Below, one piece after another: positions 1 to 5,957 of a DNA stretch of 9,313 nt. The DNA is from Oscillospiraceae bacterium (lineage in GTDB: Bacteria > Bacillota > Clostridia > Oscillospirales > Oscillospiraceae), in assembly GCA_016286595.1 (NCBI GenBank), contig JAEETR010000163.1, positions 1 through 9,313 of the forward strand, written 5' to 3'. Both the position numbers and the translations under genes were made by a program. Below the pieces are notes generated by a model. The model saw only the letters and a program-made list of their open reading frames with translations. It was not told the DNA's origin and did not search any database. Within the stretch, counting starts at the first letter, position 1. Every line of letters begins with the position of its first letter.

Positions 1-1338
1 CTGGTAATAGTAGCGCTCCTCCGCCTCTACGATAAAGCTGTAAAGCCCCGTGCCGAAAAGACTGTCAACGGATTTGGGCGTACCGTCCAGAGAGAATACC
101 TCGATGTAATCGTAGTCGTTCTCCCGCTGTTCCCTTATGAGCAGGAAGCTGCTGCCCTTCTGGGTGTGCACCAGCCACGCCGTAATGTCGAAGCACCACA
201 TGTCCTCCACGGTCAGCTGCTCCGTGCCCACGCTGATCTCCATGGAGGTGATGGCGTACTCATCCCAACAGGCGTTTATCTCTACGGTGTCAAGCTCGCC
301 GTCATCATCCAGGTCCGCGTCCTCGGTCATGCCCACGGTCAGGGCCTTTATCCAGCTTTCTGAGGTGCTGACGTACTTGTCGTTGAAAATCTCCGGTATC
401 TGGCTGAACAATATGGTCACGCTCAGCGTCCCGTCGGCGAAGGAGGCTATATCATAGGGACTGAACCAGAAGGTCACGCCCTGATTGTCGATCGTCCAGG
501 CTATCAGCTCTCCGTCTATCTCTTCGGCGACGCCCTCCTCAAGGGAGAAGAAGCTGACGTCGGGATACTTCTCCCGCAGTCTGCCGCACACCAGATCCGC
601 AAGGCCTTCGGTGTCGGTAAAGACGTCATCCAGGTATATCAGCTCGCCGCTGGCGCAGTCGATGTTCACGCCGCTGACCCAGTTCACGGGGTGGATGCCG
701 CCGGAATACTCGTTGCCCTTGAGCAGGAAGCTCAGGACCTTCTCGTCAGCGCGCACCACGCCGTAGCTGAACTCGTCGAAATAGTTGTAGAAATACTCGA
801 TATCGCCGTCGCCGTAATCCTCCTCGGCGTACTCGATGAGGTGCTCCAGGTCGTGGGTGCAGTCCATCTGGCTGTTGCCGAAGTCGAGATAATCCCGCAG
901 CTCGGGCAGATCCTCACCGGTGAGCATGGCGCCGTCGCCGTCTCTGCCGGAGGCGGCGATGATGGGCCACAGAACGTAGGCAAGGCGCGCGCTGCCGTCC
1001 TGTGTCCAGTGGTCGAGATACGTGTCGGAAAGCGACACGGCCAGCTTTTTCACGTTATCCCGCCCGGGCGTCTGGGGCTGCGGGGGCGGTACCGGGGCGT
1101 CGCCGGAGGGCTCGGCCTTGTCAGGCTGAGTACTCTCGGGTTCAGTCTTGTCGGGCTCCGTCTTTTCCGGTGCCGTATCGGGCTCAGCGGGGGCCGTATC
1201 GGCGGGCTTGGACCCGTCGGGGGCAGCCGCGGAGGAGCCGGTGTCGGTCTTGGGAGCGTCGGGCTCCGGCGTTTTGCTGCAGGAGACCAGGCACAGCGCC
1301 ATGGACAAAACCAGCAGCAATGCAGTTATTCTCTTCAT
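1..1338 (-). CDS. Secreted lipoprotein with RsiV/DUF3298-like domain (3' end outside window)
   Basis: The reading frame is open for 446 codons and continues past position 1. Residues 1-20 form a lipoprotein signal peptide (MKR, hydrophobic core, lipobox LVSC with Cys20), so the mature protein is probably lipid-anchored outside the membrane. Residues 21-95 are a low-complexity linker rich in Pro, Asp, Glu, Lys and Thr, with PDKTEPE-like repeats. Residues about 200-315 resemble the DUF3298 domain found in RsiV-type anti-sigma proteins and PdaC: a GGIHP motif at 213-217 and a 'G-E-L-I-Y-L-D-D-V-F' stretch at 231-240. Residues 342-353 hold a DxDxDG loop like an EF-hand calcium site, followed by a beta-rich region. 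The chosen start has GGAGAG nine bases upstream; an in-frame ATG three codons earlier lies too close to it. It follows the nucleotidyltransferase by 29 bp, so the two are probably cotranscribed. Exact function is unknown. Confidence 0.85.
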   Translation of the reverse strand, partial: MKRITALLLVLSMALCLVSCSKTPEPDAPKTDTGSSAAAPDGSKPADTAPAEPDTAPEKTEPDKTEPESTQPDKAEPSGDAPVPPPQPQTPGRDNVKKLAVSLSDTYLDHWTQDGSARLAYVLWPIIAASGRDGDGAMLTGEDLPELRDYLDFGNSQMDCTHDLEHLIEYAEEDYGDGDIEYFYNYFDEFSYGVVRADEKVLSFLLKGNEYSGGIHPVNWVSGVNIDCASGELIYLDDVFTDTEGLADLVCGRLREKYPDVSFFSLEEGVAEEIDGELIAWTIDNQGVTFWFSPYDIASFADGTLSVTILFSQIPEIFNDKYVSTSESWIKALTVGMTEDADLDDDGELDTVEINACWDEYAITSMEISVGTEQLTVEDMWCFDITAWLVHTQKGSSFLLIREQRENDYDYIEVFSLDGTPKSVDSLFGTGLYSFIVEAEERYYYQ

Positions 1339-1347
1339 CTTTCGCAT

Positions 1348-1353
1348 CTCTCC
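1348..1353 (-). promoter_or_regulatory. Ribosome binding site of the lipoprotein gene
   Basis: GGAGAG on the minus strand, nine bases before the ATG at 1338. It decides between two in-frame ATGs: the one at 1347 begins directly after this element and is too close to be used efficiently. Confidence 0.6.
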
Positions 1354-1367
1354 ACTTCGCGCCGCGC

Positions 1368-2267
1368 TCATTTTATGTCGGAGTAGAGCTCTATATCGTA
1401 AACCTTATCGGCGTAGAGCTCCTTGAACGCCTCCACCACGGAGGCCTTGTCCTCGTGATAGGTGACGCCGAACCATTTGTCCCCGGTCTTGAGGACCTTC
1501 ACGGTGCAGCGGCCGGCCTTCAGTTCAGCGTCCACTATGGTGGGCAGCAGATATTCGTCCTTCAGCGGGTCGGCCATTCCGGCCTTGAACTCGCCGAAGC
1601 CCTTGTCCAGCACGTCCATGAACTCAGGCGGGAACATCCAGAAGTTCATCGACACGAGGCTGTTCACGTCCAGCGCTCTTCCCTCGGTCTCGGCGCCGCC
1701 GGCGGTCTTGACGATGTTCTTCGTCTCGTCGATGCCGATGAGGTTGCCGTCCGCGTCCACGCTGCAGATGCCCCGGGTGACGCCGCCGTTGTCGGACAGA
1801 GTGTTCTTCATTATGTAGCTGACCATGCCGTAATCGCCGGGGTCGGTGCAGGTCTGCATGAACTCGAAAGCCTTCCTGTACGCCTCGCGGCCGTAATAGT
1901 CGTCGGCGTTTATGACGGTGAAGGGTCCGTCCACAAGGCCCTTGCAGCTGAGCACCGCCTGACCCGTACCCATGGGCTTGGTGCGGCCCTCGGGAGCGTC
2001 CTCGGGCAGGGACTGATAGGCGTAGGCCCATTTCACCCCGAGCTCGGTGAAGCGCTTCTCCATCCTCTCGCCGATGACCTCGTAGAAATCGTCGTAGATA
2101 TCTTTTCTGATGATGAATATGACCTTGTTGAAGCCTGCGGCGATGGCGTCGTGGATGGAATAGTCGATGATGAGCTCGCTGCCGGGTCCCACCTTTTCAA
2201 GCTGCTTCACGCCGCCGCCGTAGCGGGAGCCGATACCGGCCGCCATTATAACCAGAGTATAGTCCAT
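1368..2267 (-). CDS. Sugar-phosphate nucleotidyltransferase family protein
   Basis: A 299-residue protein of the NTP_transferase (GT-A fold) type, expected to join a sugar 1-phosphate and an NTP into an NDP-sugar plus pyrophosphate in the cytoplasm. The N-terminal signature AAGIGSRYGGGVKQ (residues 9-22) fits the nucleotide-binding loop, but carries GGxKQ where GalU/RmlA-type enzymes have P-x-T-K. A PMGTGQAV segment (98-105) and NADDYYG (120-126) fit the base-binding and metal-binding Asp positions. A second sugar-contact region lies around VSMNFW (205-210), and a conserved-looking KWFGVTYHED is at 264-273. There is no C-terminal beta-helix or acyltransferase domain, so length matches single-domain members. 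The start is supported by a GAGGT element and by the promoter 60 bp upstream. The substrate cannot be told from sequence; the following lipoprotein gene only hints at an envelope role. Confidence 0.88.
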   Translation of the reverse strand: MDYTLVIMAAGIGSRYGGGVKQLEKVGPGSELIIDYSIHDAIAAGFNKVIFIIRKDIYDDFYEVIGERMEKRFTELGVKWAYAYQSLPEDAPEGRTKPMGTGQAVLSCKGLVDGPFTVINADDYYGREAYRKAFEFMQTCTDPGDYGMVSYIMKNTLSDNGGVTRGICSVDADGNLIGIDETKNIVKTAGGAETEGRALDVNSLVSMNFWMFPPEFMDVLDKGFGEFKAGMADPLKDEYLLPTIVDAELKAGRCTVKVLKTGDKWFGVTYHEDKASVVEAFKELYADKVYDIELYSDIK

Positions 2268-2293
2268 AAAACGTACCTCTTTTCTTTCTTCTT

Positions 2294-2307
2294 GCGGACG
2301 CGTCCGC
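2294..2307 (-). repeat. Perfect 14-bp palindrome in the 5' leader of the nucleotidyltransferase gene
   Basis: GCGGACG followed by CGTCCGC, a perfect palindrome about 10-24 bases downstream of the expected transcription start and 15 bases upstream of the GAGGT ribosome binding element. In RNA it would form a 5-bp stem with a CGCG loop; as DNA it could be a dimeric protein binding site. No role is shown. Confidence 0.5.
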
Positions 2308-2319
2308 TGTCGTAGCCGA

Positions 2320-2348
2320 TATCAGTTTATCAGTTCGGAGATGAACTG
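2320..2348. promoter_or_regulatory. Putative operator: inverted repeat plus tandem direct repeat over the promoter
   Basis: Plus-strand CAGTTC (2331-2336), six bases, then GAACTG (2343-2348) forms a perfect 6-bp inverted repeat that fills the promoter spacer and touches the -35 box. Overlapping it, TATCAGTT occurs twice head to tail (2320-2327 and 2328-2335) across the -10 box. Repeats at this place often bind a repressor; that reading is inference, and no regulator gene lies in the window. Confidence 0.45.
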
Positions 2349-2352
2349 TCAA
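2324..2352 (-). promoter_or_regulatory. Sigma-A promoter of the nucleotidyltransferase-lipoprotein operon
   Basis: On the minus strand, a -35 box TTGACA (2347-2352, a perfect match) and a -10 box TAAACT (2324-2329) are separated by exactly 17 bases. It lies 57 bp upstream of the nucleotidyltransferase start and just downstream of the esterase operon terminator, which makes it the likely sole promoter of this unit. The spacer carries an inverted repeat and the -10 box a tandem direct repeat, listed separately. Confidence 0.8.
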
Positions 2353-2367
2353 CGCGCCCGGCCATAT

Positions 2368-2400
2368 AAAAGCTCCGCAGGCCGTGCCTGCGGAGCTTTT
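2368..2400 (-). terminator. Intrinsic terminator of the carboxylesterase operon
   Basis: Perfect 15-bp inverted repeat (arms 2368-2382 and 2386-2400, 3-base loop), GC-rich near the loop and ending in an A-run/T-run pair. It begins 25 bp after the stop of the downstream esterase. Because one arm starts with AAAA and the other ends with TTTTT, it could in principle stop transcription in both directions. Confidence 0.85.
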
Positions 2401-2424
2401 TGGTTATCATACGCGGAGAGATCG

Positions 2425-4053
2425 TCAATCCTCGGGCTTCACGCCTCTGCCCAGGTTGACCTGGTGCATGAAAGGATGGGAGTCGGGCAGGGTGCGGGGC
2501 AGCTCGGGGGGAATGAGCTTGAGCAGTTCCACGTCGTGATCGGTCTTGACCTCGCACTCCCGGTCGAAGCACATGGTGACCACGTGGTCGGCGGTGGTGG
2601 GCTCCCAGGCGGGGATGCCGGGGTGGTTGGGATCGCCCTTCTTCGCGAACTCTATCCACGCGGTGGTCATCTGGTCCTGCAGCTTCTCGGACACGTCGGG
2701 GATGTACTCAGCCTCGATATACTGCGCGTTGTGGAACACGTAGCACTCCTCGGCGTTGTGCCAGGGCAGGGTGCCGCCGTTGAAGGGGCACTCCAGGTTG
2801 AAAAGCCAGGTCCAGGTCTTGCCGCCGGCCTCGGCTCTCTTTTTGGAGAAGTTTATGCTGCCCTCTCTCATGCGCTTGCCTATATACAGCGCGTCTGCGA
2901 TATTTCTGCCGGGGTACGCCTTTTTGAACAGTTCGATGACCCGGTCGGTATTGTCGCCCAGGCGCTCCTTCATTATGGCGTACTTCTGCTCCTCGCTCCA
3001 GCGGTTCTTGAGCCCGTCGCCGAACTTAACGCTGTAATTGTTGGCGCTTTCGGAGTACACGTTGCCCACCAGCAGGGGGATGTGCAGGCTCTCCCTGCGG
3101 AAGCCGTGGGTCAGCGGGTGGCCCATGAAGTACTCGCCGTCGGGCAGGGGGCACCAGTCCACGGCCACTCCCCTTCTCTGCTGCAGGTTGTAGATGGCCT
3201 TGGACGCGGCGTCAGCAAGGTCGTAATAGTTGACCGTCTCCAACTCCTTCACGTTCTCTGGGGCGATGCTGAGATACTTCAGGATATCCGCGGCCACCTC
3301 CTGACGGCCCAGCCGCGTCTCCTCGGGGGAGATGGTCTCCCTCACGTTGGCGCCGCCGGACTGCATCACAGCCCTGTGGAAAAGCCCGTCAGCCGCCGGG
3401 GTCTGCATCAGGTAGCACACCTTGCTGCCGCCGCCGGACTGGCCGAAGATCATCACGTTGTCCGGGTCGCCGCCGAAATTGGCGATATTGTCCCGGATCC
3501 ACTCCAGGGCCATGACCAGGTCGGCAAGGCCGACGTTGACGGAGTTTTTGTACTCCTCACCATACTTGCTCAGGTCGAGATAGCCCAGCACGTTGAGACG
3601 GTGGTTCATGGACACCACCACCACGTCGCCGTAGGCGGACAGGTTTTCACCGTCGTAGCTGAAAAGCTCGACGCTGGAGCCGGTGGAGAAGCCGCCGCCG
3701 TGTATCCACACCATGACGGGCTTTTTGGCCTTCGGGTCAAGGGACTGGGTCCACACGTTCAGGTTGAGGCAGTCCTCGTCCTGGGGATAGTAAAAGTGGG
3801 GCACGTAATAGTTGTCGTGGGCGATGGGGGTGTTGAGCTCCGGGCACACGTAGCCGTACTGTATGGCCTCCTTTATCCCCTCCCAGGGAGCCACCCTCTC
3901 GGGCATGTGGAAGCGCTTTGCGGTGGCGTACTTTATGCCGCGGAAGATATAGGTGCTGTCTATCTTCAGACCGCGGAGCTTGCCCTCTTTGGTCTGCGCA
4001 ACGGGGTCGTCGTAGGTGCACACGACCTCGCTGGTGAGCTTACGCATATACAT
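2425..4053 (-). CDS. Type-B carboxylesterase, second gene of a tandem pair
   Basis: A 542-residue alpha/beta hydrolase of the carboxylesterase type-B family (cholinesterase/para-nitrobenzyl esterase group), expected to hydrolyse carboxylic esters. The oxyanion-hole HGGG is at 118-121. The nucleophile elbow FGGDPDNVMIFGQSGGG fits the family serine pattern, with Ser206. The likely acid is Glu335 (VYSES) and the catalytic His is His432 (PWHNAEE). Cys70 and the EDCLNLNVW Cys95 sit where family members form a disulfide. There is no signal peptide, so the enzyme is probably cytoplasmic. The elbow reads GQSGGG instead of the usual GESAGG. AGGAGG lies ten bases before the start, 27 bp separate it from the upstream esterase, and the paralogue aligns from the same first Met. 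By hand count 36 of the first 60 residues match the paralogue. The natural substrate is unknown. Confidence 0.93.
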   Translation of the reverse strand: MYMRKLTSEVVCTYDDPVAQTKEGKLRGLKIDSTYIFRGIKYATAKRFHMPERVAPWEGIKEAIQYGYVCPELNTPIAHDNYYVPHFYYPQDEDCLNLNVWTQSLDPKAKKPVMVWIHGGGFSTGSSVELFSYDGENLSAYGDVVVVSMNHRLNVLGYLDLSKYGEEYKNSVNVGLADLVMALEWIRDNIANFGGDPDNVMIFGQSGGGSKVCYLMQTPAADGLFHRAVMQSGGANVRETISPEETRLGRQEVAADILKYLSIAPENVKELETVNYYDLADAASKAIYNLQQRRGVAVDWCPLPDGEYFMGHPLTHGFRRESLHIPLLVGNVYSESANNYSVKFGDGLKNRWSEEQKYAIMKERLGDNTDRVIELFKKAYPGRNIADALYIGKRMREGSINFSKKRAEAGGKTWTWLFNLECPFNGGTLPWHNAEECYVFHNAQYIEAEYIPDVSEKLQDQMTTAWIEFAKKGDPNHPGIPAWEPTTADHVVTMCFDRECEVKTDHDVELLKLIPPELPRTLPDSHPFMHQVNLGRGVKPED

Positions 4054-4063
4054 CTTTCAATTT

Positions 4064-4069
4064 CCTCCT
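4064..4069 (-). promoter_or_regulatory. Ribosome binding site of the second esterase
   Basis: Perfect AGGAGG inside the 27-bp gap between the esterases, ten bases before the ATG at 4053. A second in-frame ATG two codons on is possible, but alignment with the paralogue favours the first. Confidence 0.75.
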
Positions 4070-4080
4070 TTTCCTCGGGC

Positions 4081-5691
4081 TCAGAGGGACTGCCTGGGGC
4101 CGCCGCCGAGTATGCCGGCGTCGCGGCGGCGGAAGGAAGGCTGCGCACGGCCGCCGCCCAGCACGTCCATCAGTTCCTTATCGTGGTCGTAGACCATGTG
4201 CACGTCCCTGTCGAAGATCATCGTGCCCACCTTCTCGCCGTCCTCGGGGTGCCATACGGGCATACCGGGGTGGTTGGGGTCGCCGGTCCTTGCGTACGCC
4301 ACCCAGGCGCCGGTCATGATATCCTGCAGCTCCTCGGTCACGCCGGGGATGTAGGAGGCCTCGAGGTAGTTGGCGTTGTGGAAAACGTAGGCCTCCTCCA
4401 TGTTGTGCCAGGGCACGGTGCCCTTGTTCAGGGGGGCCATAAGTGTCAGCAGATAGTTGTAGGTGGGGGCGCAGCCGTCCTTTATGCGGCGGGCGATTAT
4501 CTCGTAGGCGCCGATACGGTAGTAGTCGCCGATGAACAGAGCACCGGCGATATTGCGTCCGGGATACGCCTTTTTGAAAGCGGCGACGACGGCGTCGGTC
4601 TTGTCGCCGAAGCGCTTTTTCAGCTGCTCCATCTTCTCCTCCTCGGTCCAGTCGTCAAGGGCCTTGGAGATGGGCTCCAGCGCGAAGTTGTTGTTCTGCT
4701 CGCCCAGGCAGGTGCCGATTATCAGAGGCACGTTCCTGACCTCGGGCCGCCAGCCGTAAAGCACGGGCTGACCGAGATAGTAATCGTCGTCCTTGGTCGC
4801 GCCCATGAAGAAGGTGTGGCCGAATTTCGCCTTCACGTCCTCCTGAGCCGCCACCGCGGCACGGACCAGCTTGTAATAGGGCACCTTCTCCACTTCGTGG
4901 ACGTTTTCGGGGGCGATGTTCAGCTGGGCCAGGATGCGCTCGGCCAGATACTGGGACTCCTCGAGAGTGCCGTCACCGTCGCCCTTATGGGCGCCGGACT
5001 GGATGATGGCCTTGTGATAAAGGCCGTCTGCCGCCGGGGTGTTGAACAGCGAGCGGACCTTGGCTCCTCCGCCGGACTGGCCCATGATGGTCACGTTGTT
5101 GGGGTCGCCGCCGAAGGCCTCGATGTTGTCACGGACCCACTCCAGGGCCATGACCAGGTCCGCAAGGCCGGCGTTGCCGGAGTACTTGTACTCGTCGCCG
5201 TACTTGCCGAAGTCGGTGTAGCCGATGACGTTGAGACGGTGGTTCAGGGATACGAAGACCACGTCGCCCCAGGCGGAGATCTCCTCGCCGTCGTAGGCGT
5301 AGAGCTCGATGGAGGAACCGGTGGCCCAGCCGCCGCCGTGTATCCACACCATGACGGGCCTCTTGGCGTTCTTGTCCAGGTGCTGGGTCCAGACGTTTAT
5401 GTACTGGCAGTCCTCATCCTGGCAGTAGTGATAGTGGGGAACGTTGTACTCGTCGTGAGCAATGGGGGTATTGAGCTCGGGGCAGACGGGGCCGTAAATG
5501 ATGGCCTCCTTGATACCCTCCCAGGGCTCTACAGGTTTGGGCAGATGGAACCTCTCAGCCTTGGCATATTTGATGCCGCGGAAGATGAAGGAGCCCTCCA
5601 CCACGAGACCACGGAGCTTGCCCGCCTTGGTCTCAACGACGGGGTAATCCGGGTCGCTTATGACCTGTCTGGTCAGTTTTCTGGGGAACAT
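4081..5691 (-). CDS. Type-B carboxylesterase, first gene of a tandem pair
   Basis: A 536-residue paralogue of the following gene and of the same carboxylesterase type-B family. Visible catalytic features: HGGG oxyanion-hole motif 118-121, nucleophile Ser206 in FGGDPNNVTIMGQSGGG, probable acid Glu331 (TCLGEQ), and His429 (PWHNMEE). Cys70 and Cys95 (EDCQYINVW) are kept. No signal peptide is present. The first 230 residues align without gaps with the second esterase, which indicates tandem duplication followed by divergence; residues about 235-300, which help form the substrate gorge in this family, differ much more. The last 23 residues are Gly/Arg-rich and unlike the paralogue's tail. AGGAGG lies six bases before the ATG, and a sigma-A promoter is 60 bp upstream. 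Ester hydrolysis is well supported; substrate and physiological role are not. Confidence 0.93.
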   Translation of the reverse strand: MFPRKLTRQVISDPDYPVVETKAGKLRGLVVEGSFIFRGIKYAKAERFHLPKPVEPWEGIKEAIIYGPVCPELNTPIAHDEYNVPHYHYCQDEDCQYINVWTQHLDKNAKRPVMVWIHGGGWATGSSIELYAYDGEEISAWGDVVFVSLNHRLNVIGYTDFGKYGDEYKYSGNAGLADLVMALEWVRDNIEAFGGDPNNVTIMGQSGGGAKVRSLFNTPAADGLYHKAIIQSGAHKGDGDGTLEESQYLAERILAQLNIAPENVHEVEKVPYYKLVRAAVAAQEDVKAKFGHTFFMGATKDDDYYLGQPVLYGWRPEVRNVPLIIGTCLGEQNNNFALEPISKALDDWTEEEKMEQLKKRFGDKTDAVVAAFKKAYPGRNIAGALFIGDYYRIGAYEIIARRIKDGCAPTYNYLLTLMAPLNKGTVPWHNMEEAYVFHNANYLEASYIPGVTEELQDIMTGAWVAYARTGDPNHPGMPVWHPEDGEKVGTMIFDRDVHMVYDHDKELMDVLGGGRAQPSFRRRDAGILGGGPRQSL

Positions 5692-5697
5692 AAACTA

Positions 5698-5703
5698 CCT
5701 CCT
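5698..5703 (-). promoter_or_regulatory. Ribosome binding site of the first esterase
   Basis: Perfect AGGAGG with a 6-base gap to the ATG at 5691, closer to the optimum than the 10-base gap of the second esterase, suggesting stronger translation of the first gene. Confidence 0.75.
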
Positions 5704-5750
5704 GATATGTTAATTGGTTTCTTTCCTGTGTCGCTGTGTATCCAGGTTGT

Positions 5751-5779
5751 ATTGTACCATAATTTCGCAGGTAAAACAA
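5751..5779 (-). promoter_or_regulatory. Sigma-A promoter of the carboxylesterase operon
   Basis: On the minus strand, TTGTTT (5774-5779) and TACAAT (5751-5756) are separated by 17 bases. The region is AT-rich and unlike the surrounding genes, and transcription would start about 50 bases before the first esterase start codon. Confidence 0.7.
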
Positions 5780-5860
5780 TACAAAACGCTATTTGCGTAA
5801 CAAAAATTGCCGTCCGTTTTCGTCAATATGCCGATTATTCGGGCAGAATATTTGCCGTTC

Positions 5861-5909
5861 GCGGCGGTATATGAAAAATATCTGCCGCCGCCTATATGCA
5901 AAAGGCGGC
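5861..5909. repeat. Two mutually exclusive GC-rich hairpins in the divergent intergenic region
   Basis: GCGGCGG (5861-5867) can pair with CCGCCGC (5885-5891), reinforced by ATAT/ATAT pairing around a GAAAA loop. The same central GCCGCC (5887-5892) can instead pair with GGCGGC (5904-5909). Both cannot form together. The rest of the 266-bp gap (5692-5957) is AT-rich and holds the esterase promoter and a weak promoter candidate for the peptidase; no gene is visible in it. Confidence 0.5.
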
Positions 5910-5923
5910 CTTTGGTGTAAAAT
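5895..5923 (+). promoter_or_regulatory. Weak promoter candidate for the M20 peptidase gene
   Basis: A -10-like TAAAAT (5918-5923) lies 34 bases before the start codon; at 17 bases' distance the -35 position holds only a poor match (TATGCA, 5895-5900). An inverted repeat CCTTTG (5909-5914) and CAAAGG (5929-5934) flanks the -10. The poor -35 would fit a promoter needing an activator, or a start site further upstream. Confidence 0.3.
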
Positions 5924-5943
5924 AAAGTCAAAGGAAAACGCTT

Positions 5944-5951
5944 AAAGGAGG
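5944..5951 (+). promoter_or_regulatory. Ribosome binding site of the M20 peptidase
   Basis: AAAGGAGG with a 6-base gap to the ATG at 5958; it fixes the start. Confidence 0.8.
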
Positions 5952-5957
5952 CGCGAA

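Noticed and set aside
1110..1280. Repetitive DNA of the lipoprotein linker as a possible tandem repeat array
   Set aside because: Codon-level similarity comes from a Pro/Asp/Glu/Lys/Thr-rich linker; units are degenerate and unequal, with no spacer structure of CRISPR type.
1002..2315. A 437-codon plus-strand open frame opposite the lipoprotein and nucleotidyltransferase
   Set aside because: It has a low-complexity Arg/Ala/Gly composition, no ribosome binding site of quality, and crosses two well-supported minus-strand genes and their junction.
2341..5874. A 1177-codon open frame on the plus strand across both esterases
   Set aside because: Its codons are in exact antisense register with both esterase genes, and stays open only because these GC-rich genes avoid TTA, CTA and TCA. 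The translation has no recognisable domain, while the minus-strand genes have full catalytic motifs, ribosome binding sites, a promoter and a terminator.
5932..5947. A catabolite-responsive (cre)-like site next to the peptidase ribosome binding site
   Set aside because: The central ARCG core fits but three of the more informative outer positions do not, and it overlaps the ribosome binding site, where purine-rich sequence is expected anyway.
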